Positions 36,558-43,409 of a stretch of 64,000 nucleotides of DNA are shown one piece after another. The stretch lies in the NCBI RefSeq assembly GCF_018137945.1, contig NZ_CP073089.1, forward strand, positions 2,294,001-2,358,000, written 5' to 3'. Positions within the stretch are counted from its first letter, which is position 1. Every line of letters starts with the position of its first letter. The position numbers and the translations under genes are program-made. Under the pieces are notes generated by a model. The model made no database searches. It was not told where the DNA came from and saw nothing but the letters and a program-made list of their open reading frames with translations. Source of the DNA: Brevibacterium sp. W7.2 (lineage in GTDB: Bacteria > Actinomycetota > Actinomycetes > Actinomycetales > Brevibacteriaceae).

Positions 36558-37203
36558 GATTCTCGTCGGCCAGACGCACCGTCGGCAGCATCGTCGCGAA
36601 AACGTCAGCGGTGGCCTGATCCTCGCTCTTGACGACCATCTCCAGCGTCACTTTGAACTGTCGGCCCTCCACCTGCACACCGGCTGCCAACCCGTAGATC
36701 AGTGACTCCGACGACTCGATCGACCGCATGTCATTAGGGCCGAGAGTGCCTGTGAACGTCCAGTACTCTCCCCCGGTCACCTGCCCGGTCTTCTCCGACG
36801 ACATCTGGGATCCTGCCGAGTCGAAGGTCGCGTCCTGCGCTGACTTCACGACGTCGGCCGGAGTGATGTCGTCGTCTTCATAGCAGTTGACCGTCATGAG
36901 CGCGCCGGGCCCGCGCTCGAAGAGGCGGTACCCGTCGTATCCCGTCGAGTCGCTCCACTCGTCATCCATCGCAATCGCGATGGGCACCGGACACGACTGC
37001 CCCACGTCGATGGCCTGCTCCGTCATCCCCGGCGGAATCGCCCCGACACCGGACTCCGCGGTCGGCGTCGACGTCGACCCATCGCCGACACCCACCTTCA
37101 CGGGCGCGGAATCACCCTCGTTCGTGCTCACCCGCATCGCCGAGCAGCCGCTGAGAACCACGGTCAGCGCGAGAAGGCCGGTGGTCAGGGGTCGCAGGGT
37201 CAT
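36532..37203 (-). CDS. lipoprotein, paralogue A of a tandem pair
   Basis: 223 residues from ATG 37201-37203. Signal and lipobox: LLALTVVLSGC, Cys at about 20, then SAMRVST. After a short linker comes a domain with VNCYEDDDITPADVV, GGEYWTFTGTLGPNDMRSIE and TMLPTVRLADENLTPPPGLN at the C-terminus. The neighbouring protein 37331-37990 has the same layout and the same ending, so they arose by duplication. A TAGGAT element lies about 30 bases upstream and a GGAAGG site sits before the start. Function unknown; surface attachment is clear. Confidence 0.8.
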   Translation of the reverse strand: MTLRPLTTGLLALTVVLSGCSAMRVSTNEGDSAPVKVGVGDGSTSTPTAESGVGAIPPGMTEQAIDVGQSCPVPIAIAMDDEWSDSTGYDGYRLFERGPGALMTVNCYEDDDITPADVVKSAQDATFDSAGSQMSSEKTGQVTGGEYWTFTGTLGPNDMRSIESSESLIYGLAAGVQVEGRQFKVTLEMVVKSEDQATADVFATMLPTVRLADENLTPPPGLN

Positions 37204-37330
37204 CGCCGGGCCTTCCGTCGGAGTCACCACCATCCTACCGCCGGGCGTCGTCTGCGGCCTCGCCTCAGACGCCTTCGCCGGGCGACGTCAGCAGCGCATC
37301 CTCAGACGCCGATGCAGAGGACGGCAAAGC

Positions 37331-37990
37331 TCATCTCAGCCCCGGCGGCGGCGTGACCGGATTCCCCGCGAAGCGCACGGTCGGCAGCATCAGCGCATAG
37401 ACGGCGGCCGCCTCGGCGTCGTCCTTCTTCGCTGCCATCTCAACGCTGACCCTGTAGAGCCGACCCTCATCCCGCAGCCCCGCCACCGCACCGTAGAACA
37501 CCGACTCCGTGCCGCCGATCGAACGCACCGACGAGGCGCCCAGCTCTCCCTGAACGGACCAGTAGACTCCGCCCGGCATCTCGCCCGCCTTCTCGGTGAC
37601 GACGCGGGAGCCCGGGTCCGTGAGGATCACATTCATGGCCTCGTCGGTGACGGACTCCGGGCCATCGCCGCCCCAGGCATAGCAGTTGACGCTGATGAGG
37701 CGCTCCTCACCGTTCGCGTAGACCTGATAGCCGCTCACTCCCCCAGCGTCGGTCCATCGGGGGTCGACGGCGAATTCGATGGCGATCGGGCACTCGTCTC
37801 CGAGAGCGGCCTCGACCTCCTGCCACCCTTCCGGAATCGCGTCGGCGTTCGCCGTCTCCGGAGAGCCGTCACCGACGCCGACGGCCACCGGTCCGGAATC
37901 CTGCTCGGACGTGCTCACCCTCAGGGCAGAGCACCCAGAGGTGAGCAGACAGGCAATCAGCATCCCGCCGAGCAGCCGCCGAGGGGTCAT
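37331..37990 (-). CDS. lipoprotein, paralogue B of a tandem pair
   Basis: 219 residues from ATG 37988-37990; the long open frame to 38146 overlaps the PIG-L gene and is rejected. Lipobox LLTSGC then SALRVSTSEQD parallels SAMRVSTNEGD of paralogue A. Shared features: VNCYAWGGDGPESV, GGVYWSVQGELGASSVRSIG, LMLPTVRFAGNPVTPPPGLR. Its promoter (TACGAT about 28 bases upstream, GGAAGG site) resembles that of A, so the duplication included the control region. Confidence 0.8.
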   Translation of the reverse strand: MTPRRLLGGMLIACLLTSGCSALRVSTSEQDSGPVAVGVGDGSPETANADAIPEGWQEVEAALGDECPIAIEFAVDPRWTDAGGVSGYQVYANGEERLISVNCYAWGGDGPESVTDEAMNVILTDPGSRVVTEKAGEMPGGVYWSVQGELGASSVRSIGGTESVFYGAVAGLRDEGRLYRVSVEMAAKKDDAEAAAVYALMLPTVRFAGNPVTPPPGLR

Positions 37991-38070
37991 CGTCACGCCT
38001 TCCGTCGCAGTCAGCAACATCGTACGGCACGGGCCACGGCCGGACCCTGGCGCGAATCCCGACCGGGGCA

Positions 38071-38076
38071 TAGCCT
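38071..38076 (+). promoter_or_regulatory. -10 element of the PIG-L gene (leaderless)
   Basis: TAGCCT, then seven bases, then ATG 38084. Confidence 0.5.
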
Positions 38077-38083
38077 TGGGGAC

Positions 38084-38803
38084 ATGGCTGATCTCCCCCT
38101 CCTCGACGATTCCCACATCGACCGCGTCCTCTGCATCGTCGCCCACCCCGATGACATGGAGTACGGCGCCTCAGCGGCGGTGGCGAAGTGGACCGGCCAG
38201 GGGAAGACCGTCGCCTACCTCCTGCTCACCCGCGGTGAGGCAGGCATCCGCTCGATGCCGCCGGACCAGGTGGCTCCGCTCCGCGCGGAGGAGCAGGCGC
38301 GGGCGTGCAGCATCGTCGGCGTCGACGACCTCGAGATCCTCGAATTCCCCGACGGCATGCTCGAAGTCAGCCAGGAGCTGCGGCGCGCGATCGCGAAGAA
38401 GCTGCGCGAGTTCAGGCCGGACGCCGTCATGGTGACGAACTGGAATCTCGAGACGGCGTGGGGCCTCAACCACGTCGACCATCGGGCGGCCGGCATCGCG
38501 ACGGTCGACGCGATCCGGGACGCGGACAACCCGTGGCTGTTCACCGACCTCGCCGATTCCGGACTGGAGGCGTGGAAGGCGAGTCAACTGCTCGTCACCG
38601 GCCCCGACTCACCGACGGATGCGATCGAACTGAGCGCCGAGGATGTCGCCAAGGGCGTGGAATCGCTCGAAGCGCACACGGTCTACCTCGAAGCGCTCGG
38701 GGATCACCCCGAGCCGAAGGACATGATCACCGACATCTGCGCGAACACCGGCGCACAGGCGGGCGTCGAATACGCCCTGCCTGTGCGCGTGTACGAGATG
38801 TGA
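38084..38803 (+). CDS. PIG-L family N-acetyl deacetylase
   Basis: 239 residues. The zinc motif AHPDDMEYG (His21, Asp24) and the third ligand in NHVDHRA are conserved. The family removes acetyl groups from sugar conjugates: mycothiol MshB, mycothiol S-conjugate amidase Mca and antibiotic-sugar deacetylases. The segment TRGEAGIRSMPPDQVAPLRAEE is typical. Whether this is an MshB/Mca enzyme cannot be told from sequence alone. The upstream extension to 36887 runs antisense through two lipoprotein genes and is not real. Ends 3 bases before the convergent tpx gene. Confidence 0.88.
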   Translation: MADLPLLDDSHIDRVLCIVAHPDDMEYGASAAVAKWTGQGKTVAYLLLTRGEAGIRSMPPDQVAPLRAEEQARACSIVGVDDLEILEFPDGMLEVSQELRRAIAKKLREFRPDAVMVTNWNLETAWGLNHVDHRAAGIATVDAIRDADNPWLFTDLADSGLEAWKASQLLVTGPDSPTDAIELSAEDVAKGVESLEAHTVYLEALGDHPEPKDMITDICANTGAQAGVEYALPVRVYEM

Positions 38804-38806
38804 GGG

Positions 38807-39307
38807 TCAGGCGCCGAGGGACGCCATCGCCGCATCGTAGTCGGGTTCGGTGGTGATCTCGTCGACGAGCTGCGTGTAGATCACCGTTCCCGTGTCATCG
38901 AGGACGACGACGGCGCGGGCGAGCAGTCCGGCCAGCGGGCCGTCGACCATCGTCACGCCGTACTCCTTGCCGAAGGCGCTGCGGAACGCCGAGGCGGTGA
39001 CGACATCGTCGATGCTCTCCGCGCCGCAGAAGCGGGCCTGCGCGAACGGCAGGTCGTTCGACACGCACACGACGGTCGTGTTCTCGAGGCTCGCGGCGAG
39101 TTCGTTGAACCGGCGCACCGAGGCGGCGCACACTCCGGTGTCGACGCTCGGGAAGATGTTGAGCACGACCCGGGAGTCGGCGAACTCCGAGGAGTTGACC
39201 TCGCCGAGGTCGTTGCCGACGAGCGTGTAGGCCGGGGCCTGCGTGCCGATGGCCGGGAGGTCTCCGGAGGTGTGGACGGGGTTGCCTTCGAGTGCTGTGG
39301 TCGCCAT
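38807..39307 (-). CDS. tpx: thiol peroxidase Tpx
   Basis: 166 residues, atypical 2-Cys peroxiredoxin. Peroxidatic Cys60 is in [12 protein letters not shown] and resolving Cys94 in ARFCGAES; both Tpx cysteines are present. The N-terminal [18 protein letters not shown] and the [17 protein letters not shown] stretch are diagnostic. It reduces alkyl and hydrogen peroxides with thioredoxin. ATG 39305-39307 follows an AAGGAG site; a TAGAGT element lies about 45 bases further upstream. Confidence 0.95.
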   Translation of the reverse strand: MATTALEGNPVHTSGDLPAIGTQAPAYTLVGNDLGEVNSSEFADSRVVLNIFPSVDTGVCAASVRRFNELAASLENTTVVCVSNDLPFAQARFCGAESIDDVVTASAFRSAFGKEYGVTMVDGPLAGLLARAVVVLDDTGTVIYTQLVDEITTEPDYDAAMASLGA

Positions 39308-39422
39308 GCTTCGATCGCTCCTTGACGGAAGGTGAATGGGTCGTTCCTCACTCTACGGCAATCGTCGTCGGCCTCAACCGACGGTCCACCGCCGAGGCGA
39401 ACCACCACCTCGGCGGGCCGCC

Positions 39423-40415
39423 TCAGTGGGCGGACGGCTTCGCGGCGAACCGCTTCTCGACGATGATGAGGATGATGACGACGATCGCCCCGGCGACCGC
39501 GAGGAGCACCGGGCCGAGCACGGGGTCGTAGGGGGCGAGCAGGCCGCCGGCACCGTGCGGTTCGCCGTCGGAGCCCACCTCGGCGGCGGACTGCCACGGC
39601 CACAGCGCGCGGAGGGAACCGAGCATGAGTCCGGCCATGATGAGCAGCGTCCACCAGCGGTGATTGTGGAGGAAGTAGCGGAGGATGTTGACGAAGACGG
39701 CGAGGCCGACGACGGCGCCGAGGCCGAAGACGGCGATGTAGACGAGGTCGCGTTCGTCGACGGCCCGCAGAGTCGTCGTGTACATGCCGACGGCGAGAAG
39801 GAAGAACGAGCCGGAGACACCGGGCACGACGAGCGCGCAGATCGCGACCGAGGCGACGAGGAAGACGGCGATGAGCGGCGGGTTCTCCACCTCGGCGCCG
39901 CCGGCCAGCCCCGTCATCCAGAACGCCAGCGCGGCCGCGGCGATGAACGCGAGGATGCCGAGCGCGATGGGTTCGCGCCGGGTCCGGGGCGGCAGCATGA
40001 GCAGGGGCACGAGGATGCTCGCGGCGACGAGTCCGAAGAACAGTCCGCGGGCGAGTTCGGGATTGTCGGTGACGAATCCGGCCATGAGTCCGGCGATGCT
40101 GAAGACAGCGGTGGCCATGCCGAGGAGGACGGGGATGATGAGGAACCAGTCGGTGCGCTTGAGCTCCGCGAGAGCCCCGGAGAGTCGATCAGGGCCGGTG
40201 ACGAGCGTCTTCGCGGCCTTGACGACGTGTGCGGCGGAGTCGATGAGCTGGTCGTAGACACCGGTGACGAGGGCCACCGTGCCGCCGGAGACGCCGGGGA
40301 CGAGCTCGGCGGAGCCGATGAGGAAACCGCGCACGAGGTCGAGGGGAATCCACGCCTTCGAGCGGCGCGGTGCGTCAGTGGGCGTGCTGGTGTGATTGGG
40401 GGCAGGAGAAGTCAA
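39423..40415 (-). CDS. DUF368 family membrane protein (PopT-type undecaprenyl phosphate translocase)
   Basis: 330 residues with about eight to nine helices. Both family repeats are visible: ELVPGVSGGTVALVTGVYDQ near 37 and LVVPGVSGSFFLLAVGMY near 200. DUF368 proteins are now known to return undecaprenyl phosphate across the membrane for wall synthesis. The likely start is TTG 40413-40415, with only a weak site; no better in-frame start is present, so the N-terminus is uncertain by some residues. A DedA protein, the other translocase family, is encoded at 58739. Confidence 0.85.
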   Translation of the reverse strand: MTSPAPNHTSTPTDAPRRSKAWIPLDLVRGFLIGSAELVPGVSGGTVALVTGVYDQLIDSAAHVVKAAKTLVTGPDRLSGALAELKRTDWFLIIPVLLGMATAVFSIAGLMAGFVTDNPELARGLFFGLVAASILVPLLMLPPRTRREPIALGILAFIAAAALAFWMTGLAGGAEVENPPLIAVFLVASVAICALVVPGVSGSFFLLAVGMYTTTLRAVDERDLVYIAVFGLGAVVGLAVFVNILRYFLHNHRWWTLLIMAGLMLGSLRALWPWQSAAEVGSDGEPHGAGGLLAPYDPVLGPVLLAVAGAIVVIILIIVEKRFAAKPSAH

Positions 40416-40513
40416 GGGTCGCTTTCGTCCGACGACAGGGCATGGGATTCGCCTCTATCGTCTCACAGCGGTCTGCGCCCTCCCTGATCGCGCAGGTGAG
40501 CGCCCCGACCCGA

Positions 40514-41029
40514 TCAGTCGCCGACGGCCCCGTCGATGCTCTCTCGAAGGAGATCGGCGTGGCCGAGATGCCGGGCGTACTCCTCGATCATGTGGATGAG
40601 CACCCACCGCACGTTCTGCACGCTGCCGTGGGAGCGCCGGCGCAGCGGTGTGCCGAGATCGGCGATGCCGGCGAGCACCTCCCGTGAGCTCTCGACCGCG
40701 CGTTCGTGGAGGTCGAGCAGCTCCTCAGGCGAATCGTCGACGGCGCTCTCGAAATCCCAGTCGCGGTCGCTCCGCCAATCGATCGCCGCGAACGGTTCGG
40801 GCAGCGCCTCCCCCGCCGTGCGCTCGAGGAACCACGTGTACTCGACGAGGCTGAGATGCTTGAGGATGCCGCCGAGCGTGAGACTCGAGGCGCCGACGGT
40901 GCGCCGCAGGTCGTATGCGCTCAGCCCGGCGACCTTCCGGCGCAGCACCTGCCGTTGGTAGTCGAGGAATTCGACGAGTCCCTCACGCTCGTCAGGCTGG
41001 TCACGGGGTTCGTCCAGCGGCAGGTTCAT
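40514..41029 (-). CDS. DinB/DUF664 family protein
   Basis: 171 residues. Four-helix DinB fold: FLDYQRQVLRRKVAGLSAYD, LTLGGILKHLSLVEYTWFLE, and WVLIHMIEEYARHLGHADLL near the C-terminus. The His residues in LKHL, IHM and GHA form the metal triad of DinB proteins, which are often thiol-dependent S-transferases (mycothiol or bacillithiol). Its start overlaps the VOC gene stop in ATGA, so the two are coupled. Substrate unknown. Confidence 0.85.
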   Translation of the reverse strand: MNLPLDEPRDQPDEREGLVEFLDYQRQVLRRKVAGLSAYDLRRTVGASSLTLGGILKHLSLVEYTWFLERTAGEALPEPFAAIDWRSDRDWDFESAVDDSPEELLDLHERAVESSREVLAGIADLGTPLRRRSHGSVQNVRWVLIHMIEEYARHLGHADLLRESIDGAVGD

Positions 41030-41466
41030 CGGAGCTCCTCACTCTCTGCCTTGCGACTCTCTGCCTTGCGGCGACCGATGTCGAAGACGTATCCCTCAGG
41101 GTCGGTCAGCGTCGTCCATTCGATGCCGTATTCGTCGAACGAGGCGACCTTCGTCGCTCCCAGCGCCACGGCGCGATCGACGTCGGCAGGATAGTCGGGG
41201 TCGTCGAGGTCGATGTGGAGCGGATTCTTCGCCACGACGCGACCTGCGCTCTCCGCGCCGGCACCCGGAGCATCGGCCCTGTCATCGACCTTGAGGAAGA
41301 GCATGCCCGGGGTCGGCGATACCCCGTCATGGATTCCGCCGATGCTCGCGACGAACTCGTTGGCGCCCTCATCGATCTCGGCGTGGAGCAGCTCCGCCCA
41401 GAACAGCGACTGGGTTTCGACGTCGGTGCAGTCGAAAGTGATGCTCAGGGAGTTCAGCGAGGCCAT
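41026..41466 (-). CDS. VOC (glyoxalase-like) family protein
   Basis: 146 residues from ATG 41464-41466, with a GGAAGGA site. Two beta-alpha-beta repeats: FDCTDVETQSLFWAELL and HIDLDDPDYPADVDRAVALG, then LTDPEGYVFDIGRR, all typical of small VOC proteins. The C-terminus KAESRKAESEE comes from a perfect 15-bp duplication. Coupled with the DinB gene, so both may serve a thiol-dependent detoxification, which is inference. Confidence 0.85.
   Translation of the reverse strand: MASLNSLSITFDCTDVETQSLFWAELLHAEIDEGANEFVASIGGIHDGVSPTPGMLFLKVDDRADAPGAGAESAGRVVAKNPLHIDLDDPDYPADVDRAVALGATKVASFDEYGIEWTTLTDPEGYVFDIGRRKAESRKAESEELR
41041..41070. repeat. perfect 15-bp tandem duplication at the end of the VOC gene
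   Basis: ACTCTCTGCCTTGCG occurs twice head to tail (41041-41055, 41056-41070) and encodes the repeated Lys-Ala-Glu-Ser near the C-terminus. Confidence 0.85.
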
Positions 41467-41596
41467 GACACGTGGTCCTTCCTTATATGGTCGAGCAGTC
41501 GATGACGGGTTCCACACTAGGCCGCGGCACTGACGCGGCCGCCGCTGACCGAGATGCGCTGTCATGTTCCGTCTCACCCGGCCGCGAGGTGCGGGC

Positions 41597-42415
41597 TCAG
41601 GCGCGCGGCTGCCGTGCGAGCTGACGGGACTGGGCGACGAGGCGACCGGCGGAGTCCCACAGCTCGCAGTCCTCTTCGAACATGCCGCCGGCGATGTTGC
41701 GGGTCTGCACCTTCACGCCGATCCAGCCCGGTGCCGGGTTCGCCCGCACGTGGGCGGTGAGCTCCATCGTCGGCGCCCAGTTGAAGCGTCCGAGGTCGAA
41801 CATCACCGGCGGGAAGGCGTCGAGGAAGGCGAGCAGCGCCAGCGGGTCAGGATCGGCGCCGTCGGCGAGCCTGATCCACCCTTGGAGGAGTCCGCGCCCG
41901 CTCGGGCGGCCGGCGGCGAATCCTGCGGTGGCGGGGTCGAGACGCATGTCGTAGCGGAAGACGACGGGTGCGGAGTCGAGGAACTCCTGCGGTCCCTCGG
42001 CCATCGGAATGCAGTTGTCCGGGTCGGGAAGCTCCGGTGGCTGCGCTGAGGTGCCGACGTCGTCGGGAAGCGCGCCGAGGCTGCCGAACGTCGCGAGCGC
42101 CGTGATCCTCGGCTGCCCCTCCTGACTGAGATCGGCGCCCAGCGTCGCACTCGAGCGCCCGGTGCGGATGGTCCGCACCGCCACCTCGGCGGGCCCGGAA
42201 TCACTGGGACCGAGGTAGTACGCGGAGATGACGAGCGGATCCGGCGTGGCGGGAACGGTCTGCGCCATCGCTCGACCGATGACGCCGAGGAGGTAGCCCC
42301 CGTTGACGGCGCCGCCGACCTTCCAGCTGCCGTCGAGGTCGGCGGAGAAGCGGGCGTCGCCGCGCGGAGTCACTGCGGTCGCACGGGCGAACTCGCTCTG
42401 GGTCTCATCGGTCAT
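41597..42415 (-). CDS. thioesterase family protein (double hotdog, acyl-CoA thioesterase II-like)
   Basis: 272 residues from ATG 42413-42415, chosen over 42424 because TAACGT sits seven bases upstream (leaderless). WKVGGAVNGGYLLGVIGRAM is the first hotdog helix with the usual NGGYL motif; the second hotdog domain ends with TRNIAGGMFEEDCELWDSAG and LVAQSRQLA. Such proteins hydrolyse acyl-CoA esters. No fatty-acid genes are adjacent, so the chain length is unknown. Confidence 0.85.
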   Translation of the reverse strand: MTDETQSEFARATAVTPRGDARFSADLDGSWKVGGAVNGGYLLGVIGRAMAQTVPATPDPLVISAYYLGPSDSGPAEVAVRTIRTGRSSATLGADLSQEGQPRITALATFGSLGALPDDVGTSAQPPELPDPDNCIPMAEGPQEFLDSAPVVFRYDMRLDPATAGFAAGRPSGRGLLQGWIRLADGADPDPLALLAFLDAFPPVMFDLGRFNWAPTMELTAHVRANPAPGWIGVKVQTRNIAGGMFEEDCELWDSAGRLVAQSRQLARQPRA

Positions 42416-42422
42416 GTGACCC

Positions 42423-42428
42423 ACGTTA
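42423..42428 (-). promoter_or_regulatory. -10 element of the thioesterase gene (leaderless)
   Basis: TAACGT on the minus strand followed by seven bases and ATG 42415. Confidence 0.45.
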
Positions 42429-42451
42429 CCAATTACTGATCGGTAGACAAG

Positions 42452-42676
42452 TCATCGTGAGCGACGACTTCGGCGTTCGTTGCCGCGGCGATAGTTCCCT
42501 GTCGCTCGCGCGAGCAGCTGCTGGTCGACGGCATCGCTGCGACCGAGCTTGGGAATGAGTGCGGCGGCCTGCCGACCGCCGAGCTCCATGACGGTGCGAC
42601 CGCCGCGCCCGATGACGACGACTCCGGACTTCGTGATCCGGTAGTCGAAGGGATCGTCGTCGATGCTCACTCCCAC
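42452..42676 (-). CDS. small conserved protein, unknown function
   Basis: 74 residues from GTG 42674-42676 with an AGGAAGG site. Core: FDYRITKSGVVVIGRGGRTV, then MELGGRQAAALIPKLG, then LLARATGNYRRGNE and a basic tail. The ATGNYRRGNE ending looks like one I have seen in many short actinobacterial and firmicute proteins of unknown function; the beta-strand-rich middle may bind nucleic acid. Divergent from the GNAT gene with a 35-bp gap. Confidence 0.65.
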   Translation of the reverse strand: MGVSIDDDPFDYRITKSGVVVIGRGGRTVMELGGRQAAALIPKLGRSDAVDQQLLARATGNYRRGNERRSRRSR

Positions 42677-42698
42677 TCCCCTTCCTGCCGTAACGGAC

Positions 42699-42704
42699 TA
42701 CCGT
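42699..42704 (+). promoter_or_regulatory. -10 element of the GNAT gene (leaderless)
   Basis: TACCGT, then seven bases, then ATG 42712. The minus-strand gene at 42676 starts only 22 bp away. Confidence 0.45.
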
Positions 42705-42711
42705 TGTCGCC

Positions 42712-43260
42712 ATGAGCATATCCCTCGAGCCGATCGTTCCCGCAGGCCGCGATCGCGCCGCACTCATCGAGTTCTTCTCGACGAACGCCTTTCCCTACCA
42801 TGCGCGGGCGGGAGTGCGGTCGGTCGGTGAGGCCGCCGAGTTCGTCGACTCCGGTGGCTTCCTCGGCGATGACGGCGTCGCACTGTGGGTCGTCGACGCC
42901 GAGCTGGGTCGGATCGGCCTCGTGCGCATCGACGACCTCGGCGCTGACACACCGGAGTTCGACCTGCGCTTGGCGGCGGATCACCGCGGCAGGGGCCTGG
43001 GCGAGGCGATCCTCCGGGCGGTGACGGACCATCTGTTCACGACCACCTCGGCGCAACGCTTCGAAGGGATGACGAGGGCGGACAACGTCGCGATGCGGAA
43101 GGTGTTCGTCCGAGCGGGGTGGACGAAGGAGGCTCACCACCGGCGGGCCTGGACCGTCGAGGGAGGCGACCGGCTCGATGCCGTCGCGTATGCGATTCTG
43201 CGCGAGGAATGGGAGACCGGCGAGAGGATCCCCGTCGCCTGGGACGACCAACCGGACTGA
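42712..43260 (+). CDS. GNAT family N-acetyltransferase
   Basis: 182 residues. RLAADHRGRGLGEAILRAVT is the acetyl-CoA pyrophosphate loop (R/Q-x-x-G-x-G/A), and MRKVFVRAGWTKEAHHRRAW is the C-terminal motif B part. SVGEAAEFVDSG and VDAELGRIGLVRIDDLG are typical of RimJ/RimL-like enzymes. Target substrate unknown. It ends at 43260, directly before the 19-bp repeats and the terminator. Confidence 0.88.
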   Translation: MSISLEPIVPAGRDRAALIEFFSTNAFPYHARAGVRSVGEAAEFVDSGGFLGDDGVALWVVDAELGRIGLVRIDDLGADTPEFDLRLAADHRGRGLGEAILRAVTDHLFTTTSAQRFEGMTRADNVAMRKVFVRAGWTKEAHHRRAWTVEGGDRLDAVAYAILREEWETGERIPVAWDDQPD

Positions 43261-43336
43261 GCGCAGAGTTCGGGACCGAGCGCAGTGTTCGGGACTGCGT
43301 GCACAGATTCGGACAGCGCGCAGAGTTCAGGGACGG
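43261..43336. repeat. four 19-bp tandem repeats
   Basis: Units start at 43261, 43280, 43299 and 43318, pattern GCGCAGAGTTCGGGACnnn with three to six changes between copies. They begin at the first base after the GNAT stop and end one base before the hairpin. Confidence 0.8.
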
Positions 43337-43337
43337 C

Positions 43338-43372
43338 GAAGCGCCCCTGGTGATGTCCACCAGGGGCGCTTC
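43338..43372. terminator. bidirectional hairpin between GNAT and protease genes
   Basis: A perfect 14-bp inverted repeat (43338-43351 and 43359-43372) with a 7-base loop lies between two convergent genes. There is no U-tract on either strand. Confidence 0.7.
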
Positions 43373-43409
43373 TGCTGTACTCACGCGATCACTCAGTGAT
43401 CGCAGAGTC

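Noticed and set aside
36887..38083. Plus-strand frame giving the PIG-L protein a 399-residue N-terminal extension
   Set aside because: It runs antisense through two lipoprotein genes, and TAGCCT is placed for a start at 38084.
43119..43260. Possible extra protein fused over the GNAT end and the repeats
   Set aside because: The frame ignores the GNAT family match and passes through repeats and a terminator hairpin.
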